From Liolophura sinensis (Eukaryota > Mollusca > Polyplacophora > Chitonida > Chitonidae): 57,038 bases of DNA. The notes below the pieces were generated by a model, which made no database searches, had not been told where the DNA came from, and was given only the letters and a program-made list of their open reading frames with translations. The DNA is taken from positions 1 to 57,038 of the forward strand of contig NW_027018210.1 of assembly GCF_032854445.1 (NCBI RefSeq), read 5' to 3'. Both the position numbers and the translations under genes were made by a program. Shown here one piece after another: positions 13,401 to 25,529 of this stretch (position 1 is the stretch's first letter; each line of letters starts with the position of its first letter).

Positions 13401-15652
13401 TTACTCCATGGAACCAGGGAAATTTGCAATTTGTCAACAGCTGCCGATGCCTGGCTCAATTCCGAATCTTTTGGCACCTTACTGAAGTGGGTCAGTGTTC
13501 AGTTGTACTTTTTACAGCAGACTGTATCAAGTACCTTGTGTTTTTCATGTACAAATGGTGTGGTTTTTCTACACGTAGATAAAGACATTGAGATAGTCTT
13601 GCACCTAGAATTAAGGCAATTGCTGGGTGAGTTAAATGGCCTTAGCCGAAAGATTTCAGGTCTTCTGGGCTACCGAAGGGCACATAACTTATAGTCAAAA
13701 GTTGAATATAGTAATGACCAGTCGCGATTGTACAGAGTACAGTGTAGCCGATTTCAATTATCAAAAAGACCAGGCAAAAATGCAAAAGTGGAAAAACTGT
13801 TCCAGTGCTGCTGGTAAGAGGCTAATCTGACGTATTTTGTGACGAGAAATCGAATGGTGCAATCCGCGTTGCTCTCTGACCAATACTTTTGGCTGTAGCG
13901 ACAATTGAATTATCATTTATGCCATAATCACGTGCGTAGCAACGGCTCTTACTCCATGGAAACCAGGGAAATTTGCAATTTGTCAACAGCTACCGATGCC
14001 TGGCTCAATTCCGAATCTTTTGGCACCTTACTAAAGTGGGTCAGTGTTCAGTTGTACTTTTTACAGCAGACTGTATCAAGTACCTTGTGTTTTTCATGTA
14101 CAAATGGTGTGGTTTTTCTACACGTAGATAAAGACATTGAGATTGTCTTGCACTTAGAAGTAAGGCAATTGCTAGGTGAGTTAAATGGGCTGAGCCCAAA
14201 GATTTCAGGTCTTCTGGCTACGAAGGGCACATAACTTATAGTCAAAAGTTGAATATAGTAATGACCAGTCGCGATTGTACAGAGTACAGTGTAGCCGATT
14301 TCAATTAACAAAAAGACCAGGTAAAAATGCAAAAGTGGAAAAACTGTTCCAGTGCTGCTGGTAAGAGGCTAATCCGACGTATTTGTGACGAGAAATCGAA
14401 TGGTGCAAACCGCGTTGCTCTCCGACCAATACTCTTGGCTGTAGCGACAATTGAATGATCATTGATGTCATAATCACGTGCCCAGCAACGGCTCTTACTC
14501 CATGGAAACCAGGGTAATTGCAATTTTTTAACATCTGCCGATACCTGGCTCAATTCCGCATCTTTTGGCACCCTTATTTATGTGGGTCGTGGTCAGTTGT
14601 ACTTTTTACAGGTGACTGTATCAAGTATCCTTGTGTTTTTTATGTACAAATGGTCTGGTTTTTTCTACACGTAGATAAAGACATTGAGATTGTCTTGCAC
14701 TTAGAAGTAAGACAATTGCTGGGTGAGTTAAATGGGCTTAGCCCAAGATTTGACGTCTTCTGGGCTACCGAAGGGCACATAACTTATAGTCAAAAGTTGA
14801 ATATAGTAATGACCAGTCGCGATTGTACAGAGTACAGTGTAGCCGATTTCAATTAACAAAAAGACCAGGTAAAATGCAAAAGTGGAAAAACTGTTCCAGT
14901 GCTACTAGTAAGAGGCTAATTCGACGTATTTTGTGACGAGAAATCGAATGGTGCAAACCGCGTTGCCCTCCGACAATACTTTTGGCTGTAGCGACAATAC
15001 AATTTAGCCCAAAAGATTTCAGATCTTCTGGGCTACCGAAGGGCACATAACTTATAGTCAAAAGTTGAATATAGTAATGACCAGTCGCGATTGTACAGAG
15101 TACAGTGTAGCCGATTTCAATTAACAAAAGACCAGGCAAAAATGCAAAAGTGGAAAAACTGTTCCAGTGCTGCTGGTAAGAGGGCTAATCTGACGTATTT
15201 TGTGACGAGAAATCGAATGGTGCAAACGCGTTGCTCTCCGACCAATACTTTTGGCTGTAGCGACAATTGAATTATCATTTATGGCCATAATCACGTGCGT
15301 AGCAACGGCTCTTACTCCATGGAAACCAGGGTAATTTGCAATTTGTCAACAGCTGCCGATGCCTGGCTCAATTCCGAATCTTTTGGCACCTTACTGAAGT
15401 GGGTCAGTGTTCAGTTGTACTTTTTACAGCAGGACTGTATCAAGTACCTTGTGTTTTTCATGTACAAATGGTGTGGTTTTTCTACACGTAGATAAAGACA
15501 TTGAGATTATCTTTGACTTAGAAGTAAGACAATTGCTGGGGTGAGTTAAATGGGCTTAGCCCAAAGATTTGACGTCTTCTGGGCTACCGAAGGGCACATA
15601 ACATATAGTCAAAGTTGAATATAGTAATGACCAGTCGCGATGGTACATAGTA
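4416..15652 (+). repeat. Higher-order repeat copy II (expanded, 21 monomers)
   Basis: Types in order: A1 4416, A2 4964, A3 5513, A4 6060, an A5/A6 hybrid 6609, an A7/A4 hybrid 7158, A5 7707, A6 8256, A7 8805, A9 9354 (ggcccaagtccaaatc), A5 9903, A4-like 10452, A7-like 10999, A9 11549, A10 12099 (ccttagcgggaag, gacgacaaatcg), A11 12645 (ccagtgaactttgc), A8 13194, A8' 13740, A12 14287 (actcttggctg), truncated T 14835 and A8 15103. Relative to copy III it carries about seven extra monomers in two internal duplications (A4-A6 and A5-A9). The next unit, at 15653, is A1 again, which shows that the A8-to-A1 order is the real repeat boundary. Confidence 0.8.
14835..15102 (+). repeat. Truncated monomer T, copy 1
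   Basis: This 268-bp unit lacks about 280 bp of the monomer middle. The 5' part runs normally to gtagcgacaat (about 14988-14998), then jumps to ttagcccaaaagatttcag. A five-base direct repeat, acaat-acaat, sits at the scar. It also carries the private changes gttgccctc and agatcttctgg, which mark all three T copies. Confidence 0.9.
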
Positions 15653-18600
15653 CAGTGTAGCCGATTTCAATTAACAAAAAGACCAGGCAAAAATGCAAAA
15701 GTGGAAAAACTGTTCCAGTGCTGCTGGTAAGAGGCTAATCCGACGTATTTTGTGACGAGAAATCCAATGGTGCAAAACTGCGTTGCTCTCCGACCAATAC
15801 TTTTGGCTGTAGCGACAATTCAATGAATATTGATATCATAATCACGTGCCCAGCAACGGCTCTTACTCCATGGAAACCAGATATATTTGCAATTTGTCAA
15901 CAGCTGCCGATGCCTGGCCCAATTCCGCATCTTTTGGCACATTATAAATGTGGGTCAGTGTTTAGTTGTACTTTTTACAGCAGACTGTATCGAGTACCTT
16001 GTGTTTTTCATGTACAAATGGTGTGGTTTTTCTACACGTAGATAAAGACATTGAGATTGTCTTGCACTTAGAAAGTAAGACAATTGCTGGGTGAGTTAAA
16101 TGGGCTTGGCCCAAAGATTTCAGGTCTTCTGGGCTACCGAAGGGCACATAACTTATAGTCAAAAGTTGAATATAGTAATGACCAGTCGCGATTGTACAGA
16201 GTACAGTGTAGCTGATTTCAATTAACAAAAAGACCAGGGAAAAATGCAAAAGTGGAAAAACTGTTCCAGTGCTGCTGGTAAGAGGCTAATTCGACGTATT
16301 TTGTGACGAGAAATCGAATGGTGCAAACCGCGTTGCTCTCCGACCAATACTTTTGGCTGTAGCGACAATTCAATGAAAATTGATGTCATAATGACGTGCC
16401 AAGCAACGGCTCTTACTCCATGGAAACCAGGGAATTTTGCAATTTTTTAACAGCTGCCGATGCCTGGCTCAATTCCGCATCTTTTGGCACCTTACTGAAG
16501 TGGGTCAGTGTTCAGTTGTACTTTTTACAGCAGACTGTATCAAGTACCTTGTGTTTTTCACGTACAAATGGTGTGGTTTTTCTACACGTAGATAAAGACA
16601 GTGAGATTGTCTTGCACTTAGAAGTAAGACAATTGCTGGGTGAGTTAAATGGGCTTAGCCCAAAGATTTGACGTCTTCTGGGCTACCGAAGGGCACATAA
16701 CTTATCGTCAAAAGTTGAATATAATAAGGACCAGTCGCGATGGTACATAGTACAGTGTAGCCGATTTCAATTAACAAAAAGACCAGGCAAAAATGCAAAA
16801 TTGGAAAAATTGTCCCAGTGCTGCTGGTAAGAGGCTAATTCGACGTATTTTGTGACGAGAAATCGAATGGTGCAAACCGCGTTGCTCTCCGACCAATACT
16901 TTTGGCTGTAGTGACAATTGAATGATCATTTATGTCATAATCACGTGCACAGCAACGGCTCTTACTCCATGGAAACCAAGGAAATTTGCAATTTTTCAAC
17001 AGCTGCCGATGCCTGGCTCAATTCCGAATCTTTTGGCACCTTACTGAAGTGGGTCAGTGTTCAGTTGTACTTTTTACAGCAGACTGTATCAAGTACCTTG
17101 TGTTTTTCATGTACAAATGGTGTGGTTTTTCTACACGTAGATAAAGACATTGAGATTGTCTTCGACTTAGAAGTAAGACAATTGCTGGGTGAGTTAAATG
17201 GGCTTAGCCCAAAGATTTGACGTCTTCTGGGCTACCGAAGGGCACATAACATATAGTCAAAAGTTGAATATAGTAATGACCAGTCGCGATGGTACATAGT
17301 ACAGTGTAGCCGATTTCAATTAACAAAAAGACCAGGCAAAAATGCAAAAGTTGAAAAACTGTTCCAGTGCTACTAGAAAAAGGCTAATCCGACGTATTTT
17401 GTGACGAGAAATCGAATGGTGCAAACCGCGTTGCTCTCCGACCAATACTTTTGGCTGTAGCGACAATTTAATGAATATTGATGTCATAATCACGTGCCCA
17501 GCAACGGCTCTTACTCCATGGAAACCAGGGATATTTGCAATTTTTTAACAGCTGCCTATGCCTGGCCCATTTCCGCATCTTTTGGCACATTATAAATGTG
17601 GGTCAGTGTTTAGTTGTACTTTTTACAGCAGACTGTATCAAGTACCTTGTGTTTTTTATGTACAAATGGTGTGGTTTTTCTACACGTAGATACAGACATT
17701 GAGATTGTCTTGGACTTAGAAGTAAGACAATTGCTGGGTGAGTTAAATGGGCTTGGCCCAAAGATTTCAGGTCTTCTGGGCTACCGAAGGGCACATAACT
17801 TATAGTCAAAAGTTGAATACAGTAATGACCAGTCGCAATTGTACAGAGTACAGTGTAGCCGATTTCAATTAACAAAAAGACCAGGTAAAAATGCAAAAGT
17901 GGAAAAACTGTTCCAGTGCTGCTGGTAAGAGGCTAATCCGACGTATTTTGTGACGAGAAATCGAATGGTGCAAACCGCGTTGCTCTCCGACCAATACTTT
18001 TGGCTGTAGCGACAATTCAATGAAAATTGATGTCATAATGACGTGCCCAGCAACGGCTCTTCCTCCATGGAAACCAGGGAATTTTGCAATTTTTCAACAG
18101 CTGCCTATGCCTGGCCCAATTCCGCATCTTTTGGCACATTATAAATGTGGGTCAGTGTTTAGTTGTACTTTTTACAGCAGACTGTATCAAGTACCTTGTG
18201 TTTTTTATGTACAAATGGTGTGGTTTTTTCTACACGTAGATAAAGACATTGAGATTGTCTTGCACTTAGAAGTAAGACAATTGCTGGGTGGGTTAAATGG
18301 GCTTAGCCCAAAGATTTGACGTCTTCTGGGCTACCGAAGGGCACATAACTTATAGTCAAAAGTTGAATATAGTAATGACCAGTCGCGATTGTACAGAGTA
18401 CAGTGTAGCCGATTTCAATTAACAAAAAGACCAGGTAAAATGCAAAAGTGGAAAAACTGTTCCAGTGCTACTAGTAAGAGGCTAATCCGACGTATTTTGT
18501 GACGAGAAATCGAATGGTGCAAAACCGCGTTGCTCTCCGACTATACTTTTGGCTGTAGCGACAGTTCAATGAATATTGATGTCATAATCACGTGCCAGCA

Positions 18601-21600
18601 ACGGCTCTACTCCATGGAAACCAGGGATATTTTGCAATTTTTTAACAGCTGCCGATGCCTGGCCCAATTCCGCATCTTTTAGCACCTTATTAATGTGGGT
18701 CAGTGTTTAGTTGTAATTTTTACAGCAGACTGTATCAGGTACCTTGTGTTTTTCATGTACAAATGGTGTGGTTTTTTCTACACGTAGATAAAGACATTGA
18801 GATTGTCTTGCACTTACAAGTAAGGCAATTGCTGGGTGAGCTAATGGCTTAGCCCAAAGATTTCAGGTCTTCTGGGCTACCGAAGGGCACATAACTTATA
18901 GTCAAAAGTTGAATATAGTAATGACCAGTAGCGATTGTACAGAGTACAGGTGTAGCCGATTTCAATTAACAAAAAGACCAGGCCAAAAATGCAAAAGTGG
19001 AAAAACTGTTCCAGTGCTACTAGAAAGAGGCTAATCCGACGTATTTTGTGACGAGAAATCGAATGGTGCAATCGCTATGCTCTCCGACCAATACTTTTGG
19101 CTGTAGCGACAATTAAATGATCATTTATGTCATAATCACGTGCGTAGCAACGGCTCTTACTCCATGGAAACCAGGGAAATTTGCAATTTGTCAACAGCTG
19201 CCGATACCTGGCCCAAGTCCAAATCTTTTGGCACCTTACTGAAGTGGGTCAGTGTTCAGTTGTACTTTTTACAGCAGGACTGTATCAAGTACCTTGTGTT
19301 TTTCAGGTACAAATGGTCTGGTTTTTCTACATGTAGATAAAGACATGAGATTGTCTACGACTTAGAAGTAAGGCAATTGCTGGGTGAGTTAAATGGGCTT
19401 AGTCCAAAGATTTGACGTCTTCTGGGCTACCAAAGGGCACATAACATATAGTCAAAAGTTGAATATAGTAATGACCAGTCGCGATGGTACATAGTACAGT
19501 GTAGCCGATTTCAATTAACAAAAAGACCAGGCAAAAATGCAAAATTGGAACAACTGTTCCAGTGCTGCTGGTAAGAGACTAAATCCGACGTATTTTGTGA
19601 CGACAAATCGAAATGGTGCAAACGCGTTGCTCTCCGACCAATACTTTGGCTGTAGTGACAATTGAATGATCATTTATGTCATAATCACGTGCCCAGCAAC
19701 GGCTCTTACTCCATGGAAACCAGGGAAATTTGCAATTTTTCAACAGCTGCCGATACCTGGCTCAATTCCGCATCTTTTTGCACCTTATTCATGTGGGTCT
19801 GTGGTCAGTTGTACTTTTTACAGCAGACTGTATCAAGTACCTTGTGTTTTTTATGTACAATTGGTCTGGTTTTTCTACACGTAGATAAAGACATTGAGAT
19901 TGTCTTGGACTTAGAAGTAAGGCAATTGCTGGGTGAGTTAAATGGCCTTAGCGGGAAGATTTCAGGTCTTCTGGGCTACCGAAGGGCACATAACTTATAG
20001 TCAAAAGTTGAATATAGTAATGACCAGTCGCGATGGTACATAGTACAGTGTAGCCGATTTCAATTAACAAAAAGACCTGGCAAAAATGCAAAAGTGGAAA
20101 AACTGTTCCAGTGCTGCTGGTAAGAGGGCTTAATTCGACGTATTTTGTGACGAGAAATCGAATGGTGCAAACCGCGTTGCTCTCCGACCAATACTTTTGG
20201 CTGTAGTGACAATGGAATGATCATTTATGTCATAATCACGTGCCCAGCAACGGCTCTTACTCCATGGAAACCAGTGAACTTTGCAATTTTTCAACAGCTG
20301 CCGATACCTGGCTCAATTCCGCATCTTTTGGCACCTTATTTATGTGGGTCAGTGGTCAGTTGTACTTTTTACAGCAGACTGTATCAAGTACCTTGTGTTT
20401 TTTATGTACAAATGGTCTGGTTTTTCTACACGTAGATAAAGACATTGAGATTGTCTTGCACTTAGAAGAAAGACAATTGCTGGGTGAGTTAAATGGGCTT
20501 AGCCCAAAGATTTGACGTCTTCTGGCTACCGAAGGGCACACAACTTATAGTCAAAAGTTGAATATAGTAATGACCAGTCGCGATTGTACAGAGTACAGTG
20601 TAGCCGATTTCAATTAACAAAAAGACCAGGCAAAAATGCAAAAGTGGAAAAACTGTTCCAGTGCTGCTGGTAAGAGGCTAATCTGACGTATTTTGTGACG
20701 AGAAATCGAATGGTGCAATCCGCGTTGCTCTCCGACCAATACTTTTGGCTGTAGCGACAATTGAATTATCATTTATGCCATAATCACGTGCGTAGCAACG
20801 GCTCTTACTCCATGGAAACCAGGGAAATTTGCCAATTTGTCAACAGCTGCCGATGCCTGGCTCAATTCCGAATCTTTTGGCACCTTACTGAAGTGGGTCA
20901 GTGTTCAGTTGTACTTTTTACAGCAGACTGTATCAAGTACCTTGTGTTTTTCATGTACAAATGGTGTGGTTTTTCTACACGTAGATAAAGACATTGAGAT
21001 AGTCTTGCACCTAGAATTAAGGCAATTGCTGGGTGAGTTAAATGGCCTAGCCGAAAGATTTCAGGTCTTCTGGGCTTACCGAAGGGCACATAACTTATAG
21101 TCAAAAGTTGAATATAGTAATGACCAGTCGCGATTGTACAGAGTACAGTGTAGCCGATTTCAATTACAAAAAGACCAGGCAAAAATGCAAAAGTGGAAAA
21201 ACTTGTTCCAGTGCTTGCTGGTAAGAGGCTAATCTGACGTATTTTGTGACGAGAAATCGAATGGTGCAATCCGCGTTGCTATCTGACCAATACTTTTGGC
21301 TGTAGCGACAATTGGAATTATCATTTATGCCATAATCACGTGCGTAGCAACGGCTCTACTCCATGGAAACCAGGGAAATTTGCAATTTGTCAACAGCTTG
21401 CCGATGCCTGGCTCAATTCGAATCTTTTGGCACCTTACTAAGTGGGTCAGTGTTCAGTTGTACTTTTTACAGCAGACTGTATCAAGTACCTTGTGTTTTT
21501 CATGTACAAATGGTGTGGTTTTTCTACACGTAGATAAAGACATTGAGATTGTCTTGCACTTAGAAGTAAGGCAATTGCTAGGTGAGTTAAATGGCTGAGC

Positions 21601-23061
21601 CAAAGATTTCAGGTCTTCTGGGCTACCCGAAGGGCACATAACTTATAGTCAAAAGTTGAATATAGTAATGACCAGTCGCGATTGTACAGAGTACAGTGTA
21701 GCCGATTTCAATTAACAAAAAAGACCAGGTAAAAATGCAAAAGTGGAAAAACTGTTCCAGTGCTGCTGGTAAGAGGCTAATCCGACGTATTTTGTGACGA
21801 GAAATCGAATGGAGCAAACCGCGTTGCTCTCCGACCAATACTCTTGGCTGTAGCGACAATTGAATGATCATTGATGTCATAATCACGTGCCCAGCAACGG
21901 CTCTTACTCCATGGAAACCAGGGATATTTGCAATTTTTAACAAGCTGCCGATACCTGCCTCAATTCCGCAATCTTTTGGCACCTTATTTATGTGGGTCAG
22001 TGGTCAGTTGTACTTTTTACAGGAGACTGTATCAAGTACCTTGTGTTTTTTATGTACAAATGGTCTGGTTTTTCTACACGTAGATAAGACATTGAGATTG
22101 TCTTGCACTTAGAAGTAAGACAATTGCTGGGTGAGTTAAATGGGCTTAGCCCAAAGATTTGACGTCTTCTGGGCTACCGAAGGGCACATAACTTATAGTC
22201 AAAAGTTGAATATAGTAATGACAGTCGCGATTGTACAGAGTACAGTGTAGCCGATTTCAATTAACAAAAAGACCAGGTAAAAATGCAAAAGTGGAAAAAC
22301 TGTTCCAGTGCTACTAGTAGAGGCTAATTCGACGTATTTTGTGACGAGAAATCGAATGGTGCAAACCGCGTTGCCCTCCGACCAATACTTTTGGCTGTAG
22401 CGACAATACAATTTAGCCCAAAAGATTTCAGATCTTCTGGGCTACCGAAGGGCACATAACTTATAGTCAAAAGTTGAATATAGTAATGACCAGTCGCGAT
22501 TGTACAGAGTACAGTGTAGCCGATTTCAATTAACAAAAAGACCAGGCAAAAATGCAAAAGTGGAAAAACTGTTCCAGTGCTGCTGGTAAGAGGCTAATCT
22601 GACGTATTTTGTGACGAGAAATCGAATGGTGCCAAACCGCGTTGCTCCTCCGACCAATACTTTTGGCTGTAGCGACAATTGAATTATCATTTATGCCATA
22701 ATCACGTGCGTAGCAACGGCTCTTACTCCATGGAAACCAGGGTAATTTGCAATTTGTCAACAGCTGCCGATGCCTGGCTCAATTCCGAATCTTTTGGCAC
22801 CTTATAAATGTGGGTCAGTGTTCAGTTGTACTTTTTACAGCAGACTGTATCAAGTACCTTGTGTTTTTCATGTACAAATGGTGTGGTTTTTCTACACGTA
22901 GATAAAGACATTGAGATTGTCTTACACTTAGAAGTAAGGCAATTGCTGGTGAGTTAAATGGGCTGAGCCCAAAGATTTCAGGTCTTCTGGGCTACCGAAG
23001 GGCACATAACTTATCGTCAAAAGTTGAATATAGTAATGACCAGTCGCGATTGTACAGAGTA
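15653..23061 (+). repeat. Higher-order repeat copy III (compact, 14 monomers, 7.4 kb)
   Basis: Types in order: A1 15653, A2/A3 hybrid 16204, A4 16753, A5 17302, A6 17851, A7 18401, A9 18947, A10 19497, A11 20046, A8 20596, A8' 21146, A12 21694, T 22243 and an A8-derived unit 22512. This is the simplest complete version and gives the clearest view of the order. The unit at 16204 begins as A2 but ends with the A3 signature ataataaggacc, so one monomer has been lost by a crossover in register. Many one-base insertions and deletions occur from about 18400 on, for example acttgttccagtgcttgctg near 21201; these are absent from copy II. Confidence 0.8.
22243..22511 (+). repeat. Truncated monomer T, copy 2
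   Basis: A 269-bp unit with the same deletion scar as the unit at 14835 (gacaatacaatttagccc at about 22402-22419), the same gttgccctc change and the same agatcttctgg change. It follows an A12 monomer and precedes an A8-derived one, as in copy 1, so it is inherited within the higher-order repeat. Confidence 0.9.
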
Positions 23062-24710
23062 CAGTGTAGCCGATTTCAATAACAAAAAGACCAGGTAAAA
23101 ATGCAAAAGTGGAAAAACTGTTCCAGTGCTGCTGGTAAGAGGCTAATCCGACGTATTTTGTGACGAGAAATCGAATGGTGCAAACCGCGTTGCTCTCCGA
23201 CCAATACTTTTGGCTGTAGTGACAATTGAATGATCATTTATGTCATAATCACGTGCCCAGCAACGGCCCTTACTCATGAAACCAGGGAAATTTGCAATTT
23301 TTCAACAGCTGCCGATACCTGGCTCAATTCCGCATCTTTTGGCACCTTATTTATGTGGGTCAGTGGTCAGTTGTACTTTTTACAGCAGACTGTATCAAGT
23401 ACCTTGTGTTTTTTATGTACAAAATGGTCTGGTTTTTCTACACGTAGATAAAGACATTGAGATTGTCTTGCACTTAGAAGTAAGACAATTGCTGGGTGAG
23501 TTAAATGGGCTTAGCCAAAAGATTTGACGTCTTCTGGGCTACCGAAGGGCACACAACTTATAGTCAAAAGTTGAATATAGTAATGACCAGTCGCGATTGT
23601 ACAGAGTACAGTGTAGCCGATTTCAATTAACAAAAAGACCAGGCAAAAATGCAAAAGTGGAAAAACTGTTCCAGTGCTGCTGGTAAGAGGCTAATCTGAC
23701 GTATTTTGTGACGAGAAATCGAATGGTGCAATCGCGTTGCTCTCCGACCAATACTTTTGGCTGTAGCGACAATTGAATTATCATTTATGCCATAATCACG
23801 TGCGTAGCAACGGCTCTTACTCCATGGAAACCAGGGAAAATTTGCAATTTGGTCAACAGCTGCCGATGCCTGGCTCAATTCCGAATCTTTTGGCACCTTA
23901 CTGAAGTGGGTCAGTGTTTAGTTGTACTTTTTACAGCAGACTGTATCAAGTACCTTTGTGTTTTTCATTGTACAAATGGTGTGGTTTTTCTACACGTAGA
24001 TAAAGACATTGAGATTGTCTTGCACCTAGAATTAAGGCAATTGCTGGGTGAGTTAAATGGCCTTAGCCGAAAGATTTCAGGTCTTCTGGGGCTACCGAAG
24101 GGCACATAACTTATAGTCAAAAGTTGAATATAGTAATGACCAGTCGCGATTGTACAGAGTACAGTGTAGCCGATTTCAATTAACAAAAAGACCAGGCAAA
24201 AATGCAAAAGTGGAAAAACTGTTCCAGTGCTGCTGGTAAGAGGCTAATCTGACGTATTTTGTGACGAGAAATCGAATGGTGCAATCCGCGTTGCTCTCTG
24301 ACCAATACTTTTGGCTGTAGCGACAATTGAATTATCATTTATGCCATAATCACGTGCGTAGCAACGGCTCTTACTCCATGGAAACCAGGGAAATTTGCAA
24401 TTTGTCAACAGCTGCCGATGCCTGGCTCAATTCCGAATCTTTTGGCACCTTACTAAAGTGGGTCAGTGTTCAGTTGTACTTTTTACAGCAGACTGTATCA
24501 AGTACCTTGTGTTTTTCATGTACAAATGGTGTGGTTTTTCTACACGTAGATAAAGACATTGAGATTGTCTTGCACTTAGAAGTAAGGCAATTGCTAGGTG
24601 AGTTAAATGGGCTGAGCCCAAAGATTTCAGGTCTTCTGGGCTACCGAAGGGCACATAACTTATAGTCAAAAGTTGAATATAGTAATGACCAGTCGCGATT
24701 GTACAGAGTA

Positions 24711-25259
24711 CAGTGTAGCCGATTTCAATTAACAAAAAGACCAGGTAAAAATGCAAAAGTGGAAAAACTGTTCCAGTGCTGCTGGTAAGAGGCTAATCCG
24801 ACGTATTTTGTGACGAGAAATCGAATGGTGCAAACCGCGTTGCTCTCCGACCAATACTCTTGGCTGTAGCGACAATTGAATGATCATTGATGTCATAATC
24901 ACGTGCCCAGCAACGGCTCTTACTCCATGGAAACCAGGGATATTTGCAATTTTTTAACAGCTGCCGATACCTGGCTCAATTCCGCATCTTTTGGCACCTT
25001 ATTTATGTGGGTCAGTGGTCAGTTGTACTTTTTACAGGAGACTGTATCAAGTACCTTGTGTTTTTTATGTACAAATGGTCTGGTTTTTCTACACGTAGAT
25101 AAAGACATTGAGATTGTCTTGCACTTAGAAGTAAGACAATTGCTGGGTGAGTTAAATGGGCTTAGCCCAAAGATTTGACGTCTTCTGGGCTACCGAAGGG
25201 TACATAACTTATAGTCAAAAGTTGAATATAGTAATGACCAGTCGCGATTGTACAGAGTA
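24711..25259 (+). repeat. Representative full-length 549-bp monomer
   Basis: A clean monomer (type A12) that can serve as a reference. Landmarks in order: tgtagccgatttcaattaac at the start, a tgcaaaagtggaaaaactg stretch, the CpG-rich part (ccgacg, gacgag, tcgaat, ccgcg, ctccga), the 10-bp palindrome aatgatcatt (24879-24888), CACGTG (24900-24905), CCATGG (24925-24930), CAGCTG (24958-24963), a variable module after ggcacctt, the conserved ttctacacgtagataaag, the stem AAGACA/TGTCTT (25102-25107 with 25115-25120), tgggcttagccca (25157-25169), GACGTC (25177-25182), TCGCGA (25242-25247) and tgtacagagtaca (25249-25261, crossing into the next unit). The most variable sites across copies are the four bases after CACGTGC or ACGTGC, the ggcacctt module, and tttgacgtc versus tttcaggtc. 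I see no 183-bp subrepeat inside the unit by eye. Confidence 0.9.
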
Positions 25260-25529
25260 CAGTGTAGCCGATTTCAATTAACAAAAAGACCAGGTAAAAA
25301 TGCAAAAGTGGAAAAACTGTTCCAGTCCTACTAGTAAGAGGCTAATTCGACGTATTTTGTGACGAGAAATCGAATGGTGCAAACCGCGTTGCCCTCCGAC
25401 CAATACTTTTGGCTGTAGCGACAATACAATTTAGCCCAAAAGATTTCAGATCTTCTGGGCTACCGAAGGGCACATAACTTATAGTCAAAAGTTGAATATA
25501 GTAATGACCAGTCGCGATTGTACAGAGTA
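25260..25529 (+). repeat. Truncated monomer T, copy 3
   Basis: A 270-bp unit with the identical scar (gacaatacaatttagccc at about 25420-25437) and the shared gttgccctc and agatcttctgg changes. It follows A12, but an A7-like monomer follows it instead of A8. The duplication that produced this block therefore ended at or just after T. Confidence 0.9.

Larger units (their letters stand above)
23062..25529 (+). repeat. Partial higher-order repeat: third A11-A8-A8'-A12-T block
   Basis: A five-monomer block of 2468 bp repeats the order seen at 12645-15102 and 20046-22511: an A11-like unit 23062, A8 23609 (cacctagaattaagg), A8' 24162 (cttactaaagtggg), A12 24711 (actcttggctg, acaggagactg) and truncated T 25260. 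It lies about 3.0 kb downstream of the matching block in copy III, a recent local duplication. Its second half (from about 24162) has far fewer private indels than the matching units at 21146-22511. The first unit keeps gatacctggc and cttatttatgtggg but lacks the A11 word ccagtgaactttgc. Confidence 0.75.

Noticed and set aside
24711-25259. CENP-B box
   Set aside because: Neither strand of the representative monomer has the required TTCG....A..CGGG pattern; attcgatttctcgtc and cttcggtagccc fail at the core positions.
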